A program made the position numbers and the translations under genes. From contig SICM01000031.1 in NCBI GenBank assembly GCA_009694805.1, positions 1 through 33,816 on the forward strand: a DNA stretch of 33,816 nucleotides. Reading direction: 5' to 3'. The DNA comes from Candidatus Latescibacterota bacterium. GTDB lineage: Bacteria; Latescibacterota; UBA2968; SICM01. This document shows positions 7,755 to 15,749 of this stretch, piece by piece. Within the stretch, counting starts at the first letter, position 1. Each line of letters begins with the position of its first letter. A model generated the notes under the pieces. The model was given only the letters and a program-made list of their open reading frames with translations, was not told the DNA's origin and ran no database searches.

Positions 7755-10130
7755 GTGTTCAAGCCTCGACCCGACCAGGAACGCCTCCTCGACTACGTCC
7801 AGACGGGCGGACGGATGGGGGTGTCCGCGGTGCCGGGGAGCGGCAAGACGGCCACGCTCTCCTGCCTGGCGGCGCAGCTCGTTCGGGACCGCATCCGGGG
7901 CGAGGAGGAGGTGCTGATCGTCACGTTCATGAACTCCGCGGTGGACGCCTTCTCGCGCCGCATCCGGGGGTTTCTGGACGATGCGGGACTGCTGCCGGGC
8001 GTGGGCTATCGCGTCCGCACGCTGCACGGCCTGGGCAATGACATCGTGCGGGAGCGGCCGGGTCTCGTGGGGCTGTCGGAGGATTTCACCATTCTGGACG
8101 AGCGGGTGTCCTCGCAGGTGCTGGACGAGGTGGTCGTCCACTGGATGCGGGCGCACCCCGGCGGGCTCCAGGACTTCCTGTCCGGGGAGGTGACGGACGG
8201 GCGGCGGGCGTGGGTGGAACGCGAGGGGTGGCCGAACACGGTGCGGGAGACGGCGCGCGCCTTCATCCGGCGGGCGAAGGACCTGCTGCTTTCGCCCGAA
8301 GAGGTCCATCTCCGGCTGGGCGATGCGGAGTGGGCGCTCTGCCGGGCGGGGGCGGAGGTCTATGCGGACTACCAGCGGGCGCTGGCCCACCGGGGTGCGG
8401 TGGACTTCGACGATCTGATCCGCCTGGCCGTGGAGGCCCTTCGGAGCGACGCGGGACTGCTGGACCGGATGCGGCGGAGATGGCCTTATGTCCTGGAGGA
8501 TGAGGCGCAGGACAGCAGCGGACTCCAGGAGCAGATCCTGCGGCTGCTCACGGAGGGGGGAAACTGGGTGCGGGTGGGGGACCCCAACCAGGCCATCAAC
8601 ACGACTTTCACCACGGCCGATGTGCGGTTCCTGGGGCGGTTTCTGGAGGAGCCGGACACGCAACGGCGGGAACTCCTCCACTCCGGGCGTTCCACGAGGC
8701 GGATCATCGACGTGGCCAACCGGCTGATCGACTGGACCGTCTCCGGGCACCCGAACCCCACCGTCCGGCTGAGGGCCTTCCGGCCCCAGCACATCGCGCC
8801 GGTCCCCCCAACGCCGGAGGACGCCGGGTGGCCGCTGAATCCCGAGGACCTGCCGGACCACCGGGTGGTCTTCCACGGGAGGGCTTACACCCCCGACCAG
8901 GAGCTGAGCGCGGTGGTGGATTCACTGGCCCGCTGGATGCCGGGGCACGGGGATCGAACCGTGGCCGTGCTGACGTCGGACAACCGGCGGGGCGCGCGGG
9001 TGGCCGAGGCGCTCAAGCGGCGGAAGATCGACTATGACGAACTCCTGCGGAGCACGGCCGCGGTGCGACAGGCCGCGGAGCGGGTGACGCGCGTCCTGCG
9101 CTATCTGTCGGACCCGCTGTCCGGCCCTCTGCTGGCGCAGCTCTATGAGGTCTGGGCCAGGACCGGGCCGGAGGCCGGGGAGGGGGTTGACGAGGAGAGG
9201 GCGCGAAACATAGCCGGACTGCGTCGGTGCAAGGGCGTGGAGGCGCTGCTCTGGCCTTCAGAAGAAGGCGAGAGGCATCCTTCGACTCCACTACGTTCCG
9301 CTCAGGAGGCAACAGGCGAGAGGCCCTCACCCCGTCAGGCTACGCCTTCCACCCCTCTCCCGTACACGGGAGAGGGGAAGCCGAGCGAAGCGAGGTGGGG
9401 AGAGGGCGGTTTACACCTCACGCCTGACGAGGAGATCCCCGAATCCCTGACGGGTTTCCTGGAGGTCGTGCGGCGCTGGCTGGAGGCGTCGGCCCTGCCG
9501 GTGGATCAGCTCGTCCTGACCGTGGCGCAGGACCTCTTCCGAGGCGAGGACCCCGGCGCGGTGGCCCGCGACCTGGCCGTGGCGCATAAGATCGCGTCCC
9601 TGCTCCGGGGCGTCGCCGAGCAGAACCCCGGCTGGCGGCTGCAGGAGATGGCCGGGGAGGTGGAGCGGATCGCGGACAACGAGCGGCAGTTCCTGGGGTT
9701 CGACGAGGACGAGGCGGGCTACACGCCGACGCCGGGCCGGGTGACCGTGGCGACGATGCACAAGGCGAAGGGGCTGGAGTGGGACCGGGTCTATCTGATG
9801 GGCGTCAACACCTACGACTTCCCGTCGGCGGACTCCGGGGACACGTACCGGGGCGAGCGGTGGTTCATCCGGGATAACCTGGACCTCCGGGTGGAGATGA
9901 TCGCGCAACTGGAGGCCCTGAGCCGGGGGGGCGCCTCTCCGGTGGAGGGGGACGCCTCCCAGGAGGAGCGGCTGCGCTACGCGGAGGAGCGGCTGCGGCT
10001 GCTCTACGTGGGCATCACGCGCGGCCGGCGGGAGGTGATCGCCACGTACAACGTGGGCCTCCGGGAGGAGGACCCGAAGCCGGCTGCCCTGCCGTTCATC
10101 GCATTACGAGGTTTCGTAGAAAACCTGTAG
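7755..10130 (+). CDS. UvrD/Rep-type ATP-dependent DNA helicase (AddA-like, no nuclease domain)
   Basis: All SF1A helicase motifs are present in this 791-residue protein: Q-motif RPDQERLL, Walker A VPGSGKT (K31), Ia LIVTFMNSAVDAF, Walker B DEAQD (249-253), III GDPNQAI (about 275), V ATMHKAKGLEWD (about 666) and VI YVGITRGRRE (about 750). It should translocate 3'-5' on single-stranded DNA. AddA would carry a C-terminal RecB nuclease; here that activity lies in the next but separate gene, so the three genes likely form one end-processing complex. Residues about 500-553 are low-complexity sequence produced by an in-frame repeat insertion. GTG 7755 has GGAG 5 nt upstream. The TAG stop is part of a 28-bp palindrome. 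Confidence 0.9.
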   Translation: MFKPRPDQERLLDYVQTGGRMGVSAVPGSGKTATLSCLAAQLVRDRIRGEEEVLIVTFMNSAVDAFSRRIRGFLDDAGLLPGVGYRVRTLHGLGNDIVRERPGLVGLSEDFTILDERVSSQVLDEVVVHWMRAHPGGLQDFLSGEVTDGRRAWVEREGWPNTVRETARAFIRRAKDLLLSPEEVHLRLGDAEWALCRAGAEVYADYQRALAHRGAVDFDDLIRLAVEALRSDAGLLDRMRRRWPYVLEDEAQDSSGLQEQILRLLTEGGNWVRVGDPNQAINTTFTTADVRFLGRFLEEPDTQRRELLHSGRSTRRIIDVANRLIDWTVSGHPNPTVRLRAFRPQHIAPVPPTPEDAGWPLNPEDLPDHRVVFHGRAYTPDQELSAVVDSLARWMPGHGDRTVAVLTSDNRRGARVAEALKRRKIDYDELLRSTAAVRQAAERVTRVLRYLSDPLSGPLLAQLYEVWARTGPEAGEGVDEERARNIAGLRRCKGVEALLWPSEEGERHPSTPLRSAQEATGERPSPRQATPSTPLPYTGEGKPSEARWGEGGLHLTPDEEIPESLTGFLEVVRRWLEASALPVDQLVLTVAQDLFRGEDPGAVARDLAVAHKIASLLRGVAEQNPGWRLQEMAGEVERIADNERQFLGFDEDEAGYTPTPGRVTVATMHKAKGLEWDRVYLMGVNTYDFPSADSGDTYRGERWFIRDNLDLRVEMIAQLEALSRGGASPVEGDASQEERLRYAEERLRLLYVGITRGRREVIATYNVGLREEDPKPAALPFIALRGFVENL
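9260..9412. repeat. Repeat elements inserted in frame within the helicase gene
   Basis: About 150 bp inside the helicase gene look like intergenic repeats. A CCTTCGACTCCACTACG.TCCGCTCAGGA unit lies at about 9279-9306. A perfect palindrome follows, with arms CCCCTCTCCCG (9352-9362) and CGGGAGAGGGG (9367-9377), then AGCCGAGCGAAGCGAGGTGG. Similar C-rich/G-rich palindromes occur between genes at 12283-12316, about 18460-18480 and 28808-28857. The frame stays open and adds a Pro/Ser/Thr/Gly-rich stretch between conserved helicase motifs III and V. Confidence 0.7.
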
Positions 10131-10154
10131 GGGCGACGCATGCGTCGCCCCTAC
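10127..10154. repeat. 28-bp perfect palindrome of the GTAGGGGCG family
   Basis: GTAGGGGCGACGCA (10127-10140) is followed directly by its exact reverse complement (10141-10154). The TAG at 10128-10130 is the helicase stop codon. Related palindromes end the genes at 25700 and 31164 and another lies at 28783-28809. Confidence 0.85.
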
Positions 10155-10170
10155 CCTAAATAATCTGACC

Positions 10171-10968
10171 ATGACCCTATCCCCTTCCTTCGCCTTCAGC
10201 CAGTCGAGCCTGAGCGCCTACGCGGCGTGTCCCCGCCGGTTTCAGTTGCGCCACGTCTCGGGGCAGGCGTGGCCCGCTGTTCAGGAGGTTCTGGAGCGGG
10301 AGCGGATGCTGGACCTCGCGCGCCGCTTTCACCACCTGGTCCAGCAGCATGTCTCCGGCCTGTCCGCAGACCCCCTGACCCGTGCGGCGCAGGAGGAGGA
10401 CGCGGACCTGGCGCGCTGGTGGGGAAACTACCTGGCCCACCCGGTCCCCGGCCTGCCCACGGACCGCCGGGCCGAGGTGGTCCTGTCGATGCCGATGGGC
10501 GCGCATCGCCTCCTGGCCAAGTACGACCTCCTGGCGCTGGACCCGGCGCGGGCGGTGATCGTGGACTGGAAGACGGCGCCGCGTCCCCCCGGCCGGGAGG
10601 ACCTGCTCCGCAGGCTCCAGACGCGGGTCTACCGGTATCTGCTCGTGGAGGCCGGGGCCACGCTGGTCGGGCGTCCGTTCGCGCCGGGGCAGGTGACGAT
10701 GGTCTACTGGTTCGCGGAGCGGCCGGCGCACCCGCAGATCCTGCCCTACGACGCGGCGCAGCACGCGGAGGACGGGCGGACTCTCTCCGGGATGATCGCG
10801 GAGATCGAGGCGGAGACAGCGTTTCCCATGACGGCGGAGGAGACCCGCTGCCGGTTCTGCGCGTATCGCTCCCTGTGCGTCCGGGGTGGGGGGGGCGGGA
10901 CGGGGGAGGAGGTGGATCTGGAGGAGGACGAGGGGATCGAGCCGGAAAAGGAGGAGGATGTCGCTTGA
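10171..10968 (+). CDS. PD-(D/E)XK nuclease with Fe-S cluster cysteines (AddB/Cas4-like)
   Basis: The 265-residue protein opens with SQSSLSAYAACPRRFQLRHV, containing C20. It has the nuclease core VIVDWKTA (D132, K134) followed by LQTRVYRYLL (the RecB-family Q-x-x-x-Y helix). The C-terminus carries C227, C230 and C236 in CRFCAYRSLC. One upstream plus three downstream cysteines is the 4Fe-4S 'iron staple' layout of AddB and Cas4 nucleases. It would cut the DNA strand fed by the preceding helicase. It follows 40 bp after the helicase, separated by the palindromic repeat, and ends in an acidic tail (EEDEGIEPEKEEDVA). No cas genes are nearby, so an AddAB-type role is favoured over Cas4. Confidence 0.85.
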   Translation: MTLSPSFAFSQSSLSAYAACPRRFQLRHVSGQAWPAVQEVLERERMLDLARRFHHLVQQHVSGLSADPLTRAAQEEDADLARWWGNYLAHPVPGLPTDRRAEVVLSMPMGAHRLLAKYDLLALDPARAVIVDWKTAPRPPGREDLLRRLQTRVYRYLLVEAGATLVGRPFAPGQVTMVYWFAERPAHPQILPYDAAQHAEDGRTLSGMIAEIEAETAFPMTAEETRCRFCAYRSLCVRGGGGGTGEEVDLEEDEGIEPEKEEDVA

Positions 10969-11055
10969 GAAAACGTGAAGCGTATCTCGTGAAGCGAGAA
11001 GCGTAAAAGGTCATACGAGATACGAACCGCGATCACATTCTTCAAGGAGGTTCCT

Positions 11056-12234
11056 GTGTCACGATTCTGCACGGTTTGCGTCGGTCTGGTTCTGGTCCTC
11101 ATCGTCTCCTTCGGCACAGGGATGGCCGAAGAGAAGGCGTCTGCGAGCAAGACGGATACGCTTTCGCTCCAGTCGAACTACTGGGCGCTCTACCCCCGCC
11201 GCGCGGACATCTCCCTGCGCACCTTCCATCAGCTCAAGGACGAGCCGGGGATCGTTCTCTCCCTGCGGACGGACGTGAAGGATTTCTCGCACTACCTCTA
11301 CACCTTCAAGCGGGATTCCCTCCCGGCCGAAGCGGCCCTGGAGAGCCGGGACGGGGAGATCGCCGTGCGCTTTGCCAAGCGGGATGAGCCGAAGGGCCAG
11401 CGCATCCTCACGGAGATCCGGGCGGTCTCCAGGTCGGGGGAGAAGACCCGTCCCTACGGGGTCGAGATCGGCTACTATCCGAAGGAGCTCTACGCGGCGG
11501 GCGGGCAGACATCGCCGAGCTGGCTGGTGGTGCAGAACACGGACCTGGTCCTGTCCGGCAGCTCCGTGGACGACTGGGTCCTGGAACAGGCGACGGCGGC
11601 GGACCGGGCCTACGCGCAGAAGCGCTGGGGGGATCTGATCAAGGGCTACAAGACCGACTCCGAGAAGGCCCAGGCCGTTGCGAAGGCGCTCATCAAGATC
11701 CTCAAGCCCCACGGTGGCGTGCCGTCCGACAGCATGCTGAACGCCTCCGGATTCGAGCAACTGGCGCGGGTGGAGGCCGGGAAGGACCACGCCTGGTGCA
11801 GCAACTTCGCGGACATCTTCACGAAGGCCTGCACCTCTCTGGGCATTCCGGTGCGCGAGATCAACATGCAGTATTTCTGGTCCTCCGAGGGGGAGAACAG
11901 CTTTGAGATCGCCGAGGGGCACCGGACCACGGAACTCTTCGACAGGGACCTCAACCGGTGGGTCTGGATCGACCTGACGTTCAGCATCCTGGGGGCGCGT
12001 GGGGGGGACCAGGACCCGCTCAACATGTGGGAACTCGTGCAGGCCCTGAATGACGGGAGCCGGATCAAGGGGCTGAAGGTCGTGGAGTACGACTCTGAGA
12101 AGGACGTGGAGAAGGCCGTGCCGGCGCTGGACAGCAGCCAGAAGAAGGCCCTGCTGAACTACTTCCGGCAGGACCAGCAATACAAGTACGTGCGGAAGGC
12201 ATCCGACGCGAAGCCCGCGACGACGGTTCCGTGA
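11056..12234 (+). CDS. Secreted transglutaminase-like protein, copy 1
   Basis: A 392-residue protein with a signal peptide (residues 1-24, hydrophobic VCVGLVLVLIVSFGTGMA) and a transglutaminase-core domain in the C-terminal half. The papain-like triad is visible: C248 in HAWCSNFADIF, H289 in AEGHRTTELF and D306 in WVWIDLTF. Such domains act as cysteine peptidases, amidases or cross-linkers outside the cytoplasm. The N-terminal 200 residues (WxLYPRR...[16 protein letters not shown]) form a domain I do not recognise that is shared with the next gene. A very strong ribosome site AAGGAGG (11044-11050) precedes GTG 11056. It is one of a tandem duplicate pair. Confidence 0.8.
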   Translation: MSRFCTVCVGLVLVLIVSFGTGMAEEKASASKTDTLSLQSNYWALYPRRADISLRTFHQLKDEPGIVLSLRTDVKDFSHYLYTFKRDSLPAEAALESRDGEIAVRFAKRDEPKGQRILTEIRAVSRSGEKTRPYGVEIGYYPKELYAAGGQTSPSWLVVQNTDLVLSGSSVDDWVLEQATAADRAYAQKRWGDLIKGYKTDSEKAQAVAKALIKILKPHGGVPSDSMLNASGFEQLARVEAGKDHAWCSNFADIFTKACTSLGIPVREINMQYFWSSEGENSFEIAEGHRTTELFDRDLNRWVWIDLTFSILGARGGDQDPLNMWELVQALNDGSRIKGLKVVEYDSEKDVEKAVPALDSSQKKALLNYFRQDQQYKYVRKASDAKPATTVP

Positions 12235-12261
12235 GAAGGAAAGAGAACAGGCAACAGGCAA

Positions 12262-12360
12262 CCCCCCCTTCCACCCCCTCACCCCTCCCTCCCCCGACAG
12301 GTGGGGGAGGGAGGGGGCGACAAGGGCTTTGCCCCTTGAGATGGGGGAGGGCTGGGGGCT
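12262..12360. repeat. C-rich/G-rich palindrome between the transglutaminase paralogues
   Basis: CCCCTCCCTCCCCC (12283-12296) and GGGGGAGGGAGGGG (12303-12316) form a perfect 14-bp stem with a 6-nt loop. It is followed by CAAGGGC.TTT.GCCCCTTG, a second imperfect hairpin. It belongs to the same family as the repeat inside the helicase gene. Confidence 0.7.
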
Positions 12361-12381
12361 CGTGACTCAAAGGAGGTCTCC

Positions 12382-13566
12382 GTGACATGGTTCTGTGTGG
12401 CCCTGGGCCTGACCCTGTTCCTCGCTGCGGCGATCGGAACGGCTCAGGAGAAGGCTCTGCCTGACGATATGACCAAACTTCAGATCAACCCCATTCCGTA
12501 CCCCACGACCGGGAAGCCTCAGGTCGTCCCGCTGGAGGGGAACTCCTGGGACCTGTACCCTCGCCGCGAACCGGTGTCCCTCCGCACCTTCAAGCAGCTC
12601 GTCGAAGAGCCGGGCGTCCTCCTCTCCCTGCGGACGGACGTGAAGGATTTCTCCCACTACCTCTACACCTTCCAGCGGGACTCCCTGCCGGCGGAGCCTG
12701 CGCAGGAGAGCCGGGACGGGCAGATCGCCGTGCGGTTTCAGAAGCGGAACGAGGCGAAGTCCCAGCTCATCGCCACGGAGATTCAGGCGGTCTCGAAGTC
12801 GGGTGAGCGGACGAAGGCCTACCGGGTCGAGATCGGCTACTACCCGAAGGAGCTCTACGCGGCCAGCGGGCAGACCTCCCAGAGCTGGCTGGTCGTGCAG
12901 AACACGGACCTGACCCTGTCCGGAAGTTCCGTGGACGACTGGATTCTGGATCGTCCGACGGCGGAGGACCGGGCCTATGCGCAGAAGCGCTGGGGCGACC
13001 TGGTGAAGGGCTCAAAGACCGACTATGAGAAGGCGCAGGCCCTGGCCCGGGCGATCATGATCGCGCTCAAGCCGCACGGGGGCATCCCGTCCGACCGGAT
13101 GCTCGCCTCGTCTCCGTTTCAGCAGCTCGAAATGGCCGAGGCTGGGAAGGGGGGCGTGGCGTGCGAGAACTATTCGGCCATCTTCTCCTGGGCCTGCAAC
13201 GCGCTGGACATCCCGGCGCGGCGGATCGGCATGAACTACCCCTGGTCCGTGGTGGGGGATTGCAACCTGGAGATCGCCGAAGGGCATAACTCGACCGAGA
13301 TCTTTGACGGACAGCTCAACCGGTGGGTCTGGATCGACGCCACGTTCAACATCCTGGGCGTGTACATGGGCGACCAGGGTCCGATCCACATGGCCGAGCT
13401 GGTGCAGGGCCTGAACGACGGGGACCGGGTCGGGGGGATGACCGTGGTGGCCTTCGACCCGGTGACCCGGACGGAGCGGCGCGTCTCCGCCCTGGAGAGT
13501 CCCCAGAAGGCCGCGCTGTTCAAATACTTCAAGAAGGACCAACAGTTCCGGTACTTCAGGAAATAG
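12382..13566 (+). CDS. Secreted transglutaminase-like protein, copy 2
   Basis: The 394-residue paralogue of the preceding protein aligns along its whole length (for example [39 protein letters not shown]). Signal peptide residues 1-22 end near GTAQEKA. The triad is conserved: C261 in [11 protein letters not shown]302 in [10 protein letters not shown] and D319 in WVWIDATF. Compared with copy 1 it has about 15 extra residues after the signal peptide and lacks the short C-terminal tail. Start GTG 12382 follows a strong AAAGGAGG. The two copies are divergent enough to suggest separate substrates. The nucleoside hydrolase starts 10 nt after the stop, so the genes may be co-transcribed. Confidence 0.8.
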   Translation: MTWFCVALGLTLFLAAAIGTAQEKALPDDMTKLQINPIPYPTTGKPQVVPLEGNSWDLYPRREPVSLRTFKQLVEEPGVLLSLRTDVKDFSHYLYTFQRDSLPAEPAQESRDGQIAVRFQKRNEAKSQLIATEIQAVSKSGERTKAYRVEIGYYPKELYAASGQTSQSWLVVQNTDLTLSGSSVDDWILDRPTAEDRAYAQKRWGDLVKGSKTDYEKAQALARAIMIALKPHGGIPSDRMLASSPFQQLEMAEAGKGGVACENYSAIFSWACNALDIPARRIGMNYPWSVVGDCNLEIAEGHNSTEIFDGQLNRWVWIDATFNILGVYMGDQGPIHMAELVQGLNDGDRVGGMTVVAFDPVTRTERRVSALESPQKAALFKYFKKDQQFRYFRK

Positions 13567-13576
13567 GGGTCTGACC

Positions 13577-14455
13577 ATGACCACAAAAGTACTCCTGGAC
13601 ACGGACATCGGGTCGGACATCGACGACGCGGTCTGCCTGGCCTACCTGCTGGCCCAGCCGGAATGCGAGCTGCTGGGCATCACGACCGTCACGGGCGCGG
13701 CGGCGGAGCGGGCGATGCTGGCCAGCGCCCTCTGCAGGGTGGCGGGCAGGGAGGTCCCGATCTTCCCGGGGGCTGAGGTCCCCCTGCTGGTCCCCCAGAG
13801 ACAGATCAAGCCCCCCCAGGGGGCCGCCCTGTCGAAGTGGGACCACAAGACGGACTTCCCGCGCGGGGAGGCGGTCGAATTTCTGAGGCGGACCATCCGG
13901 GCGCATCCGGGGGAGGTCGTCCTGCTGACCATCGGCCCGCTGACGAACATCGGGCTGCTGTTCGGCGCAGACCCGGAGATCCCCTCGCTCCTGAAGGGGC
14001 TCGTGATGATGTGCGGGGTGTTCACCAACCGGCTGGCCGGGGCCGGGCCTGTGGAGTGGAACGCCCTCTGCGACCCCCACGCCACGCAAATGGTCTACCG
14101 GAGCGTCGCGCCGGTGCACCGGTCCGTGGGGCTGGATGTGACGTGCCGGGTGCGGATGGATGCGGGGCAGGTGCGGGCGCGGTTCCAGACGGACCTGCTG
14201 AGGCCGGTGCTGGACTTCGCGGAGGTCTGGTTCCAACAGGGGAGCGAGATCACGTTCCACGACCCGCTGGCGGCGGCGACGATCTTTGATGATCAGATCT
14301 GCGCATTTAAGCGGGGGACCGTGGAGGTGGAGCTGGCGAGCGAGCGGGTGAGGGGGATGACGTTCTGGAAGGCGGAGGCGGAGGGGCGGCACGAGGTGGC
14401 GCTGGAGGTGGACCCCGAAAGGTTCTTCGAGCACTATTTCTCGGTGTTTCAGTAG
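13577..14455 (+). CDS. Nucleoside hydrolase (inosine-uridine preferring family)
   Basis: This 292-residue protein has the N-terminal aspartate cluster [13 protein letters not shown] (D8, D10, D14, D16, D17) that binds the catalytic calcium, TIGPLTNI in the middle and the FHDPLAAA motif (H228, D229). These are the hallmarks of the IunH/RihA family, which hydrolyses the N-glycosidic bond of ribonucleosides for salvage. The length is typical (about 310 aa). It lies 10 nt after the second transglutaminase gene and is followed by the lactonase, all on the plus strand. The exact nucleoside preference cannot be judged. Confidence 0.9.
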   Translation: MTTKVLLDTDIGSDIDDAVCLAYLLAQPECELLGITTVTGAAAERAMLASALCRVAGREVPIFPGAEVPLLVPQRQIKPPQGAALSKWDHKTDFPRGEAVEFLRRTIRAHPGEVVLLTIGPLTNIGLLFGADPEIPSLLKGLVMMCGVFTNRLAGAGPVEWNALCDPHATQMVYRSVAPVHRSVGLDVTCRVRMDAGQVRARFQTDLLRPVLDFAEVWFQQGSEITFHDPLAAATIFDDQICAFKRGTVEVELASERVRGMTFWKAEAEGRHEVALEVDPERFFEHYFSVFQ

Positions 14456-14462
14456 GTGACAC

Positions 14463-14493
14463 CCGGCATTCTGTCTCAGATGCAGAATGCCGG
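14463..14493. repeat. Perfect 11-bp stem-loop between nucleoside hydrolase and lactonase
   Basis: CCGGCATTCTG (14463-14473) and CAGAATGCCGG (14483-14493) pair around a 9-nt loop. No T-tract follows, so it is more likely an mRNA processing or stability hairpin, or a dispersed palindrome, than a terminator. Confidence 0.55.
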
Positions 14494-14514
14494 ATCAACA
14501 GGGAGACCCAGACC

Positions 14515-15612
14515 ATGGCAGACCGGCAGAGCGCAGAGGTCCTGGTTTACGTCGGGACCTATACTAATGACAAGAGCGAAGGGATTTACATCTATCGGCT
14601 GGACCCCTCCTCGGGGGACCTGACGTTCGTCAGCAAGACGGCAGGGGTGGAGAACCCCTTCTTTCTGGCCATCGACTCCGGGCAGCAGCATCTCTACGCG
14701 GCCAATGTGGTCGAGACGTGCGAAGGTCAGCCGGGCGGGGGGGTGAGCGCATTCGCCATCGACCCGAAGACCGGGGGGCTGACTTTTTTAAACCAGCAGC
14801 CCGCGCGCGGGACCGTGCCGTGCTATCTGAGTATCGACCGGACGGGCCGGTACGTACTGGTGGCCAATTATGGGACGGGCAGCGTGGCGGTCCTCCCCAT
14901 CCGGGCGGACGGACAGGTGGGGCCGGCGACCGACGTGGTTCAGCACGAAGGGTCCAGCGTGAACAAGGAACGGCAGGAGGGTCCGCACGTGCACGGCGTC
15001 GTGCTGGACCCGGCCAGCCGGTATGCCTTTGCGGCGGACCTGGGGACGGACAAGGTCATGATCTACGCGTTCGATTCGACCCAGGGGAAGCTCAGGCCCA
15101 ACGAGCAGCCCTTCGCCCAGGTCCAGGCCGGGGCCGGACCGCGCCATTTCGCCTTCCATCCCAATGAGCGGTACGGCTATCTGATCAATGAGCTCGACAA
15201 CACCTTCACCGTGTTCGCCTACGATGCGGCGCGCGGGACGCTCGCGGAGGTTCAGACCCTCTCCACCCTGCCCGGCGGGTTCACCGGCGAAAGCTATTGT
15301 GCGGACGTGCAGGTTCACTCGTCGGGCCGGTTCCTCTACGGCTCCAACCGGGGCCACGACAGCATCGCGATCTTTGCCATCGACGAGGCCACGGGCAGGC
15401 TCACGCCTGCGGGCCACGAGCCGACCCAGGGGCATTTCCCGTGGAACCTGGCCATCGACCCGACGGGGACCTTCCTGATGGTCGCCAACCAGCGCGGGGA
15501 CTCCGTGGTGGTGTTCCGCATCGATCCGAAGACGGGGGGGCTCCAGGCGACAGGCCACGTGACCCAGGTGCCCAAGCCCGTCTGTATAAAGATGACGCAG
15601 AGGTCGTCGTGA
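14515..15612 (+). CDS. pgl: 6-phosphogluconolactonase, YbhE-type seven-bladed beta-propeller
   Basis: The 365-residue product begins VLVYVGTYTNDKSEGIYIYRLD and repeats propeller blades of the form 'YLSIDRTGRYVLVANYGTGSVAVLPI', 'PHVHGVVLDPASRYAFAADLG' and 'HFPWNLAIDPTGTFLMVANQ'. This is the Lactonase family (YbhE/YkgB), which hydrolyses 6-phosphogluconolactone in the pentose phosphate pathway; many members are uncharacterised sugar lactonases. No signal peptide is seen, consistent with a cytoplasmic enzyme. A GGGAG sequence lies 9 nt before the ATG. A strong terminator follows 36 nt after the stop. Confidence 0.85.
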   Translation: MADRQSAEVLVYVGTYTNDKSEGIYIYRLDPSSGDLTFVSKTAGVENPFFLAIDSGQQHLYAANVVETCEGQPGGGVSAFAIDPKTGGLTFLNQQPARGTVPCYLSIDRTGRYVLVANYGTGSVAVLPIRADGQVGPATDVVQHEGSSVNKERQEGPHVHGVVLDPASRYAFAADLGTDKVMIYAFDSTQGKLRPNEQPFAQVQAGAGPRHFAFHPNERYGYLINELDNTFTVFAYDAARGTLAEVQTLSTLPGGFTGESYCADVQVHSSGRFLYGSNRGHDSIAIFAIDEATGRLTPAGHEPTQGHFPWNLAIDPTGTFLMVANQRGDSVVVFRIDPKTGGLQATGHVTQVPKPVCIKMTQRSS

Positions 15613-15647
15613 GGCGCGGCCAGATCGGGGTTCATGATCGTTGTCAA

Positions 15648-15681
15648 AAAATCCCCGCCAGGATCGTCTGGCGGGGATTTT
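15648..15681. terminator. Bidirectional intrinsic terminator between convergent genes
   Basis: AAAATCCCCGCCAG (15648-15661) and CTGGCGGGGATTTT (15668-15681) form a perfect 14-bp stem with a 6-nt loop, with an A-tract on the left and a T-tract on the right. It ends the plus-strand lactonase and can also serve the minus-strand kinase ending at 15750. Confidence 0.85.
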
Positions 15682-15749
15682 CTATAAGACACGGACGGGA
15701 GTGGCCTTTTTGGTGCGCTCGTCAACGGGGGCGCCAAGTTGGACTTTTT

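Noticed and set aside
10171-10968. Nuclease as Cas4
   Set aside because: No other cas genes or CRISPR repeats are present; linkage to AddA/AddB-like genes fits end processing better.
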